Under the pieces are notes generated by a model that saw nothing but the letters and a program-made list of their open reading frames with translations, had not been told where the DNA came from and searched no databases. A DNA stretch of 64,000 nt from Ancylomarina salipaludis (GTDB lineage Bacteria > Bacteroidota > Bacteroidia > Bacteroidales > Marinifilaceae). Made by a program: the position numbers and the translations under genes. The stretch's first letter is position 1. Each line of letters starts with the position of its first letter. Shown in pieces: positions 1-8,676 of this stretch. Where the stretch lies: the NCBI RefSeq assembly GCF_004122035.1, contig NZ_SAXA01000014.1, positions 44,155 to 108,154 of the forward strand, in the 5' to 3' direction.

Positions 1-88
1 TAACAGCTCTTAAAGCCTGAAGTCTTTCTTTATCTTTGGCTTTCATTGCAGCCTTTATATCGCTGTTTACTTGTTCTAATAATGTCAT
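1..88 (-). CDS. yqeY: GatB/YqeY domain protein, N-terminal part (cut by window edge)
   Basis: Only the first 29 codons are inside the window. They read MTLLEQVNSDIKAAMKAKDK and onward, the usual amino end of the short YqeY family, whose members resemble the tRNA-binding tail of GatB. The start ATG is the complement of the CAT at 86-88. The gene lies 62 bases downstream of the second ftsZ on the same strand, so it is probably the last gene of the dcw transcript or close to it. The function of stand-alone YqeY proteins is poorly known. The family call rests on a short stretch but the pattern is characteristic. Confidence 0.8.
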   Translation of the reverse strand, partial: MTLLEQVNSDIKAAMKAKDKERLQALRAV

Positions 89-150
89 GATATATCAGTT
101 TATTGTATAAAAACCGAGTCTGATAAAACCAGTTTTATACGGATTTGTGA

Positions 151-1425
151 TTAATTATCGAAATCATCTAAGTCGAAATGAACCACATTAGCAGTTCTTG
201 GCGGTTCTGTTCGATGCAAGTTGATTTGTTTACGCTTATATGCAGGAATATCTTCATTTTCCTGAATTTCAGCTTCATTCATATTGCTGGCATCCAGTTT
301 TTCGTTAAGTCGGGTTTCCGGTTCAGTTTCCGGATCCAGTTCCAATTGTAATTTTTGTGTCTCAGTGACTTTCGCCGGGCCTTTTCCTCCTTTGAAGGCA
401 TTCGGTTTAGTTGCTGTTATAGTTTGAGGTTTAGATTGGTGATTATCAGATTCTTCATGATCAAATCCTGTCGCAATAATGGTTACAGAAACTTTGTTGC
501 CTAAACTTTCATCCTGGCCGGTTCCCCAGATAATGTTGCCACTGTCACCTACCGCTTCATAAACGTAATCCGTAATTTCACCGACTTCGTCCATGGTTAC
601 TTCTTCGGTGCCTGATGTGATATTTAGCAGAATTGATTTTGCTCCACGCACATCGTTGTTATCCAGCAGAGGAGAGGTTAGTGCTTCACGAATAGCTTTT
701 ACCGCACGGCCTTCACCTTCAGCACTTGCCGATCCCATAACAGCCACACCACTATCGGTCATCACCGTCTTAACATCTTCGAAGTCAACATTGATATAAC
801 CGTGTAGGGTGATAATCTCAGCAATTCCTTTTGCTGCTGTTGCCAAAACATCATCAGCTTTTGAAAATGCAGTAGATAATTTAAGATCGCCATATATTTC
901 AGAAAGTTTGGCGTTATCAATTACTAAAAGTGAATCGACACTTTCTTTCAGTTTTCTAATTCCTTCGATAGCCTGATTGATACGTTGTCTTCCTTCAAAA
1001 CGGAAAGGAATGGTTACGATACCAACAGTAAGGATTTTCATATCTTTTGCGGCCTTGGCAATGATGGGAGCAGCACCTGTACCAGTACCTCCGCCCATAC
1101 CAGCTGTAATAAATACCATTTTGGTATTATCAGCCAGTACATCGGTTACATCATCTAAGTTCTCGATTGCTGATTGTTCTCCTTTTTCAGGCTTGTTACC
1201 AGCTCCTCGTCCTTCAGTTAACGACTCGCCAAGTTGTATTTTTTTTGGTACATTACTCTTTGCTAATGCTTGTGCATCGGTATTACAGATGACAAAATCA
1301 ACATCTTTGATGCCTTGCTGAAACATGTAGTTAACAGCATTGCCTCCGCCTCCACCAACTCCAATTACTTTAATAATTGAAGATTCGTTTTCTACCAAGC
1401 CAAAGTCCATTAATTCTTCGCTCAT
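151..1425 (-). CDS. ftsZ: Cell division GTPase FtsZ, downstream copy of a tandem pair
   Basis: This tubulin-like GTPase forms the Z ring at midcell and recruits the divisome. The 424-residue protein has the glycine-rich T1 loop near residues 22-30 (GVGGGGGNA, with Gly where most FtsZ have Ser), the T4 signature GGGTGTG at 111-117 and the T7 loop with N212, D214 and D217, the residues that complete the GTPase site of the neighbouring subunit. Everything needed for polymerisation therefore looks intact. After residue 320 comes a variable linker and a tail containing PAYKRK, typical of the FtsZ carboxyl end that binds partners. It is one of two ftsZ genes in tandem. The two align without gaps for about 320 residues but have unrelated tails. 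A possible own promoter lies at 1494-1501. Confidence 0.95.
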   Translation of the reverse strand: MSEELMDFGLVENESSIIKVIGVGGGGGNAVNYMFQQGIKDVDFVICNTDAQALAKSNVPKKIQLGESLTEGRGAGNKPEKGEQSAIENLDDVTDVLADNTKMVFITAGMGGGTGTGAAPIIAKAAKDMKILTVGIVTIPFRFEGRQRINQAIEGIRKLKESVDSLLVIDNAKLSEIYGDLKLSTAFSKADDVLATAAKGIAEIITLHGYINVDFEDVKTVMTDSGVAVMGSASAEGEGRAVKAIREALTSPLLDNNDVRGAKSILLNITSGTEEVTMDEVGEITDYVYEAVGDSGNIIWGTGQDESLGNKVSVTIIATGFDHEESDNHQSKPQTITATKPNAFKGGKGPAKVTETQKLQLELDPETEPETRLNEKLDASNMNEAEIQENEDIPAYKRKQINLHRTEPPRTANVVHFDLDDFDN

Positions 1426-1493
1426 TAATTCTATTGTATTTATCCTCTGTTGGATATGGATTGTAAAATATTGTATTTTGCGTTTTTGCGCCG

Positions 1494-1501
1494 CAAATTT
1501 A
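1494..1501 (-). promoter_or_regulatory. Possible promoter -7 element between the two ftsZ genes
   Basis: On the minus strand this reads TAAATTTG, a perfect match to the Bacteroidota -7 consensus TAnnTTTG. It lies about 70 bases before the start of the downstream ftsZ. I see no clear TTTG at the usual distance upstream, so the element is suggestive only. If real, it would let the second ftsZ copy be expressed apart from the first. Confidence 0.4.
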
Positions 1502-1591
1502 ACGCTTAATTAGTTACGACCTTGTTTTTTATTCTGATTTTCCAGATAAAATTTAACTTAATATTCGAGCTAATGATTAGTTATATGTGAG

Positions 1592-2893
1592 TTACATTGA
1601 AGTATCTTCTGTATCGAATAGAGAGCCCAGGGTATCTTTAAACCACCCTGATTTTTTATCTTTCTTTTCTTTCTCAGCTGCAGGTGAAACAAAGGAATCA
1701 TTTGATTTCTTAAATGTCTTTTTGTCTTTAAAATCGTCAACGATTTCTTCATCCTCAATTACTTCAGTCTGATTTGCGCTTTTCATTTTAGGGCTTACAG
1801 TTCTTCTTTTTGAGTTGTTGGCTTCTGCTTCAAGCATTTCTGGGTTTTCAATAATCAATTCGAGTTGAGGAGCCTTATTTTGCTCATGCTGTCGAGGCTG
1901 AATATTTAGTTCAGGAATCGGATTATCCGAGAATCCTGTAGCTATGATGGTTACGCTTAATTCATCCTGACAGGATTCGCTATAACCATTTCCCCATATA
2001 ATATTCACATCATTACCAACAACCGCTTGTACATATTCGGTGATTTCAGTTACTTCCATCATGGTTGCTTCTTCTTTTCCCGAAATGATATTAAGCAGAA
2101 TATTGCGGGCACCGTAAATATTGTTGCTGTTTAATAATGGTGAATTTAGCGCTTGTTTAATTGCTTTAATCGCTCTGTCTTCACCTGCTATACTGGCAGA
2201 TCCCATAATGGCAACTCCAGAGTTTCGCATCACTGTTTCAACATCGGCAAAATCGACATTAACATAGCCATGTACCGTGATAATTTCAGCAATCGATTTG
2301 GCAGCTATAGACAAAACACTATCGGCCTGAGCAAAAGCTTCGGAGAGTTTTAAGTCTCCAAACATGCTTCTGAGCTTCTCATTGTTGATAATCAATAAGG
2401 CATCGACATGTTTTTCTAAATTTTCGATTCCTTCAAGTGCTTGTTGAACCCGGCGTTTCCCTTCAAATAAGAAAGGTATCGTTACAATACCTACAGTAAG
2501 GATATCTTTTTCTTTAGCCAGTTCTGCAATAACAGGCGCGGCGCCTGTTCCGGTACCACCTCCCATACCAGCCGTGATGAAAACCATTTTGGTTTTTTCA
2601 CCCAATATTTTATTAACCTCTTCAATGCTTTCTATAGCTGATTGCCGGCCCTTTTCCGGTTTATTGCCTGCTCCTCTACCTTCGGTCAAACTTTTCCCCA
2701 ATTGTATTTTAAAAGGGATAGGACTGTCAGCTAAAGCCTGTGAATCGGTATTGCAGATAACAAAACCAACATCTTTAATGCCTTCCTTATACATGTGATT
2801 GACAGCGTTACTTCCACCGCCTCCTACACCAATAACTTTGATCATTGATTCTTCTTTTTCTTCGAAATCAACAGGTAGTAAATCGTCAATCAT
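1592..2893 (-). CDS. ftsZ: Cell division GTPase FtsZ, upstream copy of a tandem pair
   Basis: This is a second complete FtsZ of 433 residues, directly downstream of ftsA. It carries the T1 loop GVGGGGSNAVN near 22-32, the T4 motif GGGTGTG at 111-117 and the T7 loop residues N212, D214 and D217, so it should bind and hydrolyse GTP. Residues 1-320 line up with the downstream copy with no gap. The linker and tail differ: here the end is Lys-rich followed by KKSGWFKDTLGSLFD and an acidic finish, without the PAYKRK element of its neighbour. The two copies may therefore attach to different partners, such as FtsA and another membrane anchor. Which one forms the main ring cannot be told from sequence alone. 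Confidence 0.95.
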   Translation of the reverse strand: MIDDLLPVDFEEKEESMIKVIGVGGGGSNAVNHMYKEGIKDVGFVICNTDSQALADSPIPFKIQLGKSLTEGRGAGNKPEKGRQSAIESIEEVNKILGEKTKMVFITAGMGGGTGTGAAPVIAELAKEKDILTVGIVTIPFLFEGKRRVQQALEGIENLEKHVDALLIINNEKLRSMFGDLKLSEAFAQADSVLSIAAKSIAEIITVHGYVNVDFADVETVMRNSGVAIMGSASIAGEDRAIKAIKQALNSPLLNSNNIYGARNILLNIISGKEEATMMEVTEITEYVQAVVGNDVNIIWGNGYSESCQDELSVTIIATGFSDNPIPELNIQPRQHEQNKAPQLELIIENPEMLEAEANNSKRRTVSPKMKSANQTEVIEDEEIVDDFKDKKTFKKSNDSFVSPAAEKEKKDKKSGWFKDTLGSLFDTEDTSM

Positions 2894-3006
2894 AACTTAG
2901 GGTTTATTGTGTTTTTTAATAAATACAAATGAATGAAATTAGAATTTGATAGTGATATCCAGGGGAATTCATAATCCACACTAATTTGTTTTTTCAGATT
3001 CTCATA

Positions 3007-4257
3007 TTAATTGTCGAAAAGGGTTTCAAAGAATTGCTTTAAGCCCCTTTTTCTTGTTTTAGTATTTGTTTGGGTTGCAACACCATCGCTGGGTTTATGT
3101 TGAATTTTATTTAAACCATTCAATAGCAAACCAATACTGGTTGCGTACATTGGAAGGTTTATTGCTTCGTCAACCTTAATCATAGATGATGCATTGGGAT
3201 AACCAATTCTAACATCCAGCCCCAGGGTTTCTTTTGTTAATATATCCAGATTTTTAAGCATTGCACCTCCGCCGGTAAGGACGATTCCTGCACCGAGCTT
3301 ATCGCCATAAGGCGTCATGTCAATCTGGTATTTCACACGATCCAGAATTTCTTCCATACGGCATTGAATAATTTGTGCGACAGTTTTAAATGCAATTTCC
3401 TTAGGATCCCAACCACCTGTTTGTGGAATATTGACCACTTTGTCGCTATCAGCTAATTGTTCAACAGCTTCACCAAATTGAACCTTTAGGGCTTCTGCCT
3501 GTTTTAGTAACAGATGGCAACCTTCTTTAATATCCTTAGTTACCACATCGCCACCAAATGGAATGACAGCCGTGTGACGCAGAACGCCATCGAAATAGAG
3601 TGTAATATCTGTCGTTCCGCCACCTATATCAACCAAAACAACTCCGGCTTCCTTTTCTTCCTGTGTTAATACAGCTAGGGATGATGCCAGAGGTTCCAGT
3701 ACAAGTTCTTCAATTTCAACATCAACTGCTTTTACACAGTTCTCTATATTTCGTGCTGAAGCCGTTCTTCCGATAATGATATTAAAATTCCCATCAAGTC
3801 TGCGCCCTGCCATTCCCAAAGGATTGGTAATGCCTTTATCCTTGTCAACCACATAATCTTGTGGAATGACATGAAGAATTTGTTCGCCAACCTGAATTGG
3901 GATTCTGAAGTTTTCTTTCAGAATGGTATCAATATCTTCCTGAGTAATAATCTCAGATCCGTTTTGTATGTATTTAAATTGTCGGTTTTTTAAACTTCTG
4001 ATATGTTGCCCGGCGATACCAACGTATGCCTTATCAATTTTAAGATTGGTGTTCTTTTGTAATTTTTCAACCACTTCGCGAATTGCTTCAATGGTCAGAT
4101 TAATATTTTGGATTACTCCTTTAACAACTCCTGTTGATTTGGTTTTTTCTAATCCCAGTATTTGAAGTTCTCCGTTGGATGTAACCTTCCCCGCAATGGC
4201 AACAATTTTGGTTGTTCCAATATCTATGGCCGCTATAATTTCATTTGTATTGATCAT
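3007..4257 (-). CDS. ftsA: Cell division protein FtsA
   Basis: FtsA is an actin-like ATPase that tethers FtsZ filaments to the membrane and recruits later division proteins. The 416-residue protein shows the actin-fold nucleotide motifs: AIDIGTTKIVAIAG near the start, VLVDIGGGTTDITLYFDG near 205-222 and GIVLTGGGAM near 325. The last residues, KRGLKQFFETLFDN, form a short amphipathic helix of the kind that inserts into the inner membrane face. The length is normal for the family. The gene is one base downstream of ftsQ and 113 bases upstream of the first ftsZ. Confidence 0.96.
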   Translation of the reverse strand: MINTNEIIAAIDIGTTKIVAIAGKVTSNGELQILGLEKTKSTGVVKGVIQNINLTIEAIREVVEKLQKNTNLKIDKAYVGIAGQHIRSLKNRQFKYIQNGSEIITQEDIDTILKENFRIPIQVGEQILHVIPQDYVVDKDKGITNPLGMAGRRLDGNFNIIIGRTASARNIENCVKAVDVEIEELVLEPLASSLAVLTQEEKEAGVVLVDIGGGTTDITLYFDGVLRHTAVIPFGGDVVTKDIKEGCHLLLKQAEALKVQFGEAVEQLADSDKVVNIPQTGGWDPKEIAFKTVAQIIQCRMEEILDRVKYQIDMTPYGDKLGAGIVLTGGGAMLKNLDILTKETLGLDVRIGYPNASSMIKVDEAINLPMYATSIGLLLNGLNKIQHKPSDGVATQTNTKTRKRGLKQFFETLFDN

Positions 4258-4258
4258 C

Positions 4259-4990
4259 CTATTGCCTTTTTGTACATACGACTTGATTCTCGTATTTCAA
4301 ATTTATCTTTTTGTATTTGTTCCAACCTACGGTTGAAAACCCTTCTTTGTATAATGCCAAAAGTTTTGAAAATTTTCTTTCAAAATTGTCGATCTTACCG
4401 AGTTCAATTTTTTGACCACCAACTCTTGGAATTAAAATGTATTCATCATTCGAATCTACATAGATTTGGTTAATTTGTGAAGACCAAAATTCATCTTTTG
4501 TGATAAAATTGACGAGTGGCATTAATTCGGCCTCAATCATTTTATCTTTGATGTGTCCTGAGACGACCAAAACCCTTGATGTATAGTTTGAAGACAGTGG
4601 CATTCTTTTACCTTCTTCGTCGATATAAAAGCCTTTTCCTTTTAACAAACGTACAATTGGCTTGCGCTGTTCTATTTCAAGATGCAAGCAACCCGAAAGA
4701 GAGTTAAAAACTTCAGTATTCTTAACCGAAGGGATTTTATTGATCAATGTTTCTAATTTCTCCTTATTGATGCTTGCTGCGCTTTTGCCAATGATATTGG
4801 GATGATTTTTAAGAATAAGGTTTTTGATTTCAGAATCGGAAATAAAATGAGTGTTTAAACTATCAATAATATTGATATCAATACCTGTAATCAGCATAGC
4901 ATCATTTTTTTTGTTCACAAAGGCAAACGTAAAAATGATATAGGCTAATAATGCCAAAGTGATTAATATGGGTTTGATTTTTTTTATCAT
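4259..4990 (-). CDS. ftsQ: Cell division protein FtsQ
   Basis: This is a 243-residue bitopic membrane protein with a short cytoplasmic amino end, one membrane segment (about residues 7-25) and an extracytoplasmic part that fits a POTRA domain followed by a beta domain. In the divisome FtsQ joins FtsL and the septal synthase. Sequence conservation is low, and the call rests on length, topology and position between murC and ftsA, where ftsQ is always found. Its start overlaps the murC stop by four bases, so the two are probably translationally coupled. Confidence 0.88.
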   Translation of the reverse strand: MIKKIKPILITLALLAYIIFTFAFVNKKNDAMLITGIDINIIDSLNTHFISDSEIKNLILKNHPNIIGKSAASINKEKLETLINKIPSVKNTEVFNSLSGCLHLEIEQRKPIVRLLKGKGFYIDEEGKRMPLSSNYTSRVLVVSGHIKDKMIEAELMPLVNFITKDEFWSSQINQIYVDSNDEYILIPRVGGQKIELGKIDNFERKFSKLLALYKEGFSTVGWNKYKKINLKYENQVVCTKRQ

Positions 4991-6357
4991 TTTATTTTTT
5001 GAATCATAGCATGTTCCAGTGGTTCAATAAGCTTGTCAATATCGCCTGCTCCCAAAGTTAATAATACTTCTATTTTGCTTAGTTTAATTTGTTCAATTAA
5101 TTCTTCTTTCGAGCAGATTCTGCCCTTCTTAGTCATCTTATCTAAAATTAGATTTGAGTCGACACCTTCAATTGGTAATTCTCTTGCAGGGTAAATATCC
5201 AACAAAATAATTTCATCCAGCAGATCTAAACTTTCTGCAAACCCATCGGCAAAATCACGCGTTCGGGTATACAGATGAGGCTGAAATATGCCTGTAATTT
5301 TTTTATCAGGATAAATGGCTTTTACCGATGAAATACTTTCCCAAAGTTCTTTGGGATGATGTGCATAGTCATCAATAAAGATTAAATCCTCAGTTTTAAT
5401 TCGGTAGTCGAATCTTCGACGAACACCCTTAAAATTATTCAGAGCTAGTCGGAGTTCATCCTGACTGACTCCGCATATTAGGGCAACGGCACTTGCGGCA
5501 ACGGCATTTTCAACATTTATCCGACCAGGATATGCAAGTTTTAATCCTTCGATACAACCCTTTGGGTGTACCAGATCGAATTGATATAAACCCTGAACCA
5601 GCTTCAGATTTTTGGCGTAAAAATCGGCTTCTTCCGTCAGAGAATATGAGTAAAGATTGATATCAGGCGGATTTAGAGGCAGGCCTTTTTTGTATACCAA
5701 ATGACCTCCTTTTTTTATTTGTCTGGCATAATCGTGAAATGTTTTTTCCAATTCCTCTTTCTTGCCATAGATATCCAAATGGTCAGCATCCATTGATGTG
5801 ACAACGGCTATCTGAGGATGAAGTTGAAGAAAAGATCGGTCGAATTCATCGGCTTCTAAAACCACCCACTGACTTGTTTTTGACAGAAGCAGATTGGTGT
5901 TGTAGTTTCTTGAGATGCCACCTAAAAAGGCGTTACAATCCAGAGCCGAACTTTTAAATATGTGAGCTGTTAAAGTTGATACAGTCGTTTTGCCATGCGT
6001 TCCGGCAATACCAACTCCATTTAAAGGATCAGACAAAAAACCCAGCACCTGAGCTCTTTTCATCAGAAGAAAATTCTCATTTTTGAAAAAAGTTAACTGT
6101 TCGTGATTGGACGGAATAGCAGGTGTGTAGACAACCAGTGTCTCTTTTTTGTTGAGATATATTTCAGGAATGTGTTGAATGCCATCGCTAAAAACAATAC
6201 CGATGCCTTCTTTCTCTAATTCACCAGTAAGTAAGGTTTGGGTTTTGTCATAACCGTATACATTTTTCCCAATAGCTTTGAAATAGCGCGCAATAGCACT
6301 CATACCAATGCCTCCAATCCCAACAAAATAGATGTTTTTATAATTCTCTATATTCAT
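4987..6357 (-). CDS. murC: UDP-N-acetylmuramate--L-alanine ligase MurC
   Basis: MurC adds L-alanine to UDP-MurNAc using ATP, the first amino-acid step of the peptidoglycan precursor, in the cytoplasm. The 456-residue protein has the amino-terminal Rossmann-type glycine motif FVGIGGIGMSAIA, the Mur ligase P-loop GTHGKTT near residue 117, the central EADEFDRSF stretch and the DDYAHHPKEL motif typical of MurC. Its length is normal. It sits between murG and ftsQ, its usual place in Bacteroidota. Confidence 0.96.
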   Translation of the reverse strand: MNIENYKNIYFVGIGGIGMSAIARYFKAIGKNVYGYDKTQTLLTGELEKEGIGIVFSDGIQHIPEIYLNKKETLVVYTPAIPSNHEQLTFFKNENFLLMKRAQVLGFLSDPLNGVGIAGTHGKTTVSTLTAHIFKSSALDCNAFLGGISRNYNTNLLLSKTSQWVVLEADEFDRSFLQLHPQIAVVTSMDADHLDIYGKKEELEKTFHDYARQIKKGGHLVYKKGLPLNPPDINLYSYSLTEEADFYAKNLKLVQGLYQFDLVHPKGCIEGLKLAYPGRINVENAVAASAVALICGVSQDELRLALNNFKGVRRRFDYRIKTEDLIFIDDYAHHPKELWESISSVKAIYPDKKITGIFQPHLYTRTRDFADGFAESLDLLDEIILLDIYPARELPIEGVDSNLILDKMTKKGRICSKEELIEQIKLSKIEVLLTLGAGDIDKLIEPLEHAMIQKIK

Positions 6358-6402
6358 TATTACTACCTGTATGTGAATTAAATTAACTTTTTAAACCTAA
6401 AG

Positions 6403-7506
6403 TTATTGCTTAATCATTTTTAAAATCTCTTCTGCTATTTCGTCTGCGGCATTTGGTTTTGCGAGCAAAGCAATATTCTCGCGAAGCTTTACTAGTTTCG
6501 ATTCATCGTGTAATAGCAATAAGGATTCGTCTACCAATCGTTTTTTTGATTCAATATCCGGAATCATTAGGGCTGCATCCTGATCAACCAGAGCCATGGC
6601 ATTTTTTGTTTGATGATCTTCCGAAACATTCGGCGATGGCACCAGAATACATGCCTTTTTAACCAAACAAAGTTCTGAAATTGTTCCCGCACCCGCTCTT
6701 GAGATAACAAGGTCGGCACAGGCATAAGCTAAATCCATTCGGGATACAAAATCAAAAATCTGAATGTTGTCCACATTAGCTTTTGCAAGTTTTTCTTTCA
6801 TCTCCTGATGATAGAATTTACCACATTGCCAAATGACTTGAACAGGCTCATTTCTGAAAGCCTCAATATTTTCGATAATACTGTGATTAATGGTTCTTGC
6901 TCCTAAGCTGCCTCCAATAACCAGAAGTGTTTTTTTGTTTGGATCGAGATTGAAAAATTGCTGAGCTTCCGATTTTAAATTGTCTAGTTTAGCAAGGTCT
7001 TTTCTCACCGGATTTCCTGTGAACAATATCTTATCGGCAGGGAAAAAGCGCTCCATGCCGCTATAGGCCACACATATTTTATTGGCTTTTTTAGCGAGCA
7101 ATTTATTTGTGATGCCTGCATATGAATTTTGTTCCTGTATCAATGACGGGATACCCATTTTGTTTGCAGCATGCAATAGTGGTCCACTGGCATAGCCACC
7201 CACGCCAACAACTGCATTCGGCTTAAACTCTTTTATAATTTTTTTTGCCTTGCGAAGACTTTTGAATAACCGTGAGAAAAATTTCAGGTTCTCTTTGTTG
7301 AAATTTCGTTGTAAACCTCTAATGGGAAGACCGACAATTTTATAACCAGCTGCCGGAACTTTTTCCATTTCCATTTTACCTTCGGCACCTACGAAAAGAA
7401 TCTCGATATCGTCTTGTTTAGCTTTTAAGGCATTGGCAATAGAAATTGCAGGATAGATATGTCCTCCTGTTCCTCCTCCGCTAACTATTATTTTAATTTT
7501 CTGCAT
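6403..7506 (-). CDS. murG: Lipid II synthase MurG (N-acetylglucosaminyl transferase)
   Basis: MurG moves GlcNAc from UDP-GlcNAc to lipid I at the inner membrane face to give lipid II. The 367-residue protein starts with VSGGGTGGHIYPAISIANAL, the family's first glycine-rich loop, has GVGGYASGPLL near residue 100 and the donor-binding segment ISRAGAGTISELC near 265-277. The fold is a GT-B glycosyltransferase (family GT28). The start overlaps the end of ftsW by 14 bases, so the pair is probably co-translated. Confidence 0.96.
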   Translation of the reverse strand: MQKIKIIVSGGGTGGHIYPAISIANALKAKQDDIEILFVGAEGKMEMEKVPAAGYKIVGLPIRGLQRNFNKENLKFFSRLFKSLRKAKKIIKEFKPNAVVGVGGYASGPLLHAANKMGIPSLIQEQNSYAGITNKLLAKKANKICVAYSGMERFFPADKILFTGNPVRKDLAKLDNLKSEAQQFFNLDPNKKTLLVIGGSLGARTINHSIIENIEAFRNEPVQVIWQCGKFYHQEMKEKLAKANVDNIQIFDFVSRMDLAYACADLVISRAGAGTISELCLVKKACILVPSPNVSEDHQTKNAMALVDQDAALMIPDIESKKRLVDESLLLLHDESKLVKLRENIALLAKPNAADEIAEEILKMIKQ

Positions 7507-8665
7507 GCTTTAATACGTCTTGTTCTTTAACTGATCGGCTAACACTTAAAATCATCCCCAGGGCAGCACTTGTAAATATTAGTGAGGTTCCCCCCATACT
7601 AACCAGTGGCAGGGGTTGCCCTGTTACGGGTATTAAATTTATCGAAACGGCCATATTGGTTAATGCTTGCGCTACAATGCTTAAACTGAGACCAATGACG
7701 AGAAAGGCCGGAAAAGTCCGGTCGCATTTCCGAACTATGGAGCCTGCCCGATATATTAGAAACAGGTATAAGGCCAGAATCCCAAAGCCACCAACCCAGC
7801 CCCATTCTTCAAGAATGATGGCGTAGATAAAATCGGAATAAGGGTGAGGTAAGAAGTTTCGCTGATCACTATTACCGGGTCCTTTCCCCAATATACCACC
7901 GGATACAATCGCTATTTTTGCTTGATCGACCTGATAGTTTTGTCCATTATCCTCTTTTTGTTCACCAGGACTGGCAAAATTGAGAATCCTGTTTCTGACG
8001 GTATGAATACGTCCAAAGCTATCGGGTAGGAATGGGGCAATAATTAGTAATACAATGATTAGACCCAAGCCCACTCCCATAGTGCCAAGCAGGTATTTGG
8101 CTGAAATTCGTCCGATAAACATGAGCATCAAACAAATGCCGCCTAAAAGGGCCGAGGTGGAAAAGTCATCGAGAAAGATAATGCCACAGACTACACCAAT
8201 AGAAGCAATAATTTTCCAAAAGGCTTCTTTTTGACACTCTTTATCTGTTTGAAACTTAGAGAGTATTCTTGAAACAAATAGAATTAAGGCAAGCTTGGCG
8301 AGTTCTGAAGGTTGAAAGTTAAAACCAATAACCGGGATGGTAATCCATCTTGAAGCCTGATTTAAGTTTACCCCCACTATTTTTGCCAGTAATAACATGC
8401 CTACAGCCACCACCAAGCCCATATTGGCCCAGCTGGAATAATGTTTATAAGGAATTTTGTGGGTGACCCAAATAATAAAGTAACACCCAAGCAGTAAAAC
8501 CAATTGTTTGATGAAAAAATAGGACGTATTTCCCCCTTTAACCTTATACGCCAGGGTACCGGTTGAACTGTAGACTACTAAAAGCGAGATGATCGAAAGG
8601 AGAAATATGATGATCCATATGACCTTATCGCCTTGTAATTTAAAATTGTTGATAAATCGTCCCAT
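7493..8665 (-). CDS. ftsW: SEDS peptidoglycan glycosyltransferase FtsW
   Basis: FtsW polymerises lipid II glycan strands at the septum together with its partner PBP, here the ftsI product. The 390-residue protein is very hydrophobic with about ten membrane segments and ends with the conserved stretch PVTGQPLPLVSMGGTSLIF that marks the SEDS family. RodA is the only close alternative, but the place inside the dcw cluster between murD and murG points to FtsW. Its end overlaps the murG start. Confidence 0.94.
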   Translation of the reverse strand: MGRFINNFKLQGDKVIWIIIFLLSIISLLVVYSSTGTLAYKVKGGNTSYFFIKQLVLLLGCYFIIWVTHKIPYKHYSSWANMGLVVAVGMLLLAKIVGVNLNQASRWITIPVIGFNFQPSELAKLALILFVSRILSKFQTDKECQKEAFWKIIASIGVVCGIIFLDDFSTSALLGGICLMLMFIGRISAKYLLGTMGVGLGLIIVLLIIAPFLPDSFGRIHTVRNRILNFASPGEQKEDNGQNYQVDQAKIAIVSGGILGKGPGNSDQRNFLPHPYSDFIYAIILEEWGWVGGFGILALYLFLIYRAGSIVRKCDRTFPAFLVIGLSLSIVAQALTNMAVSINLIPVTGQPLPLVSMGGTSLIFTSAALGMILSVSRSVKEQDVLKHAEN

Positions 8666-8676
8666 CTAATTTAAAA

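Noticed and set aside
977..1321. 114-codon open frame on the plus strand across ftsZ
   Set aside because: It lies fully opposite the conserved GTPase core of ftsZ, and its low-complexity, Pro/Ser/Val-rich product is what antisense of such a gene gives.
4162..4473. 103-codon open frame on the plus strand across ftsA/ftsQ
   Set aside because: It covers the ftsA/ftsQ junction on the opposite strand, with no ribosome site and no family signature.
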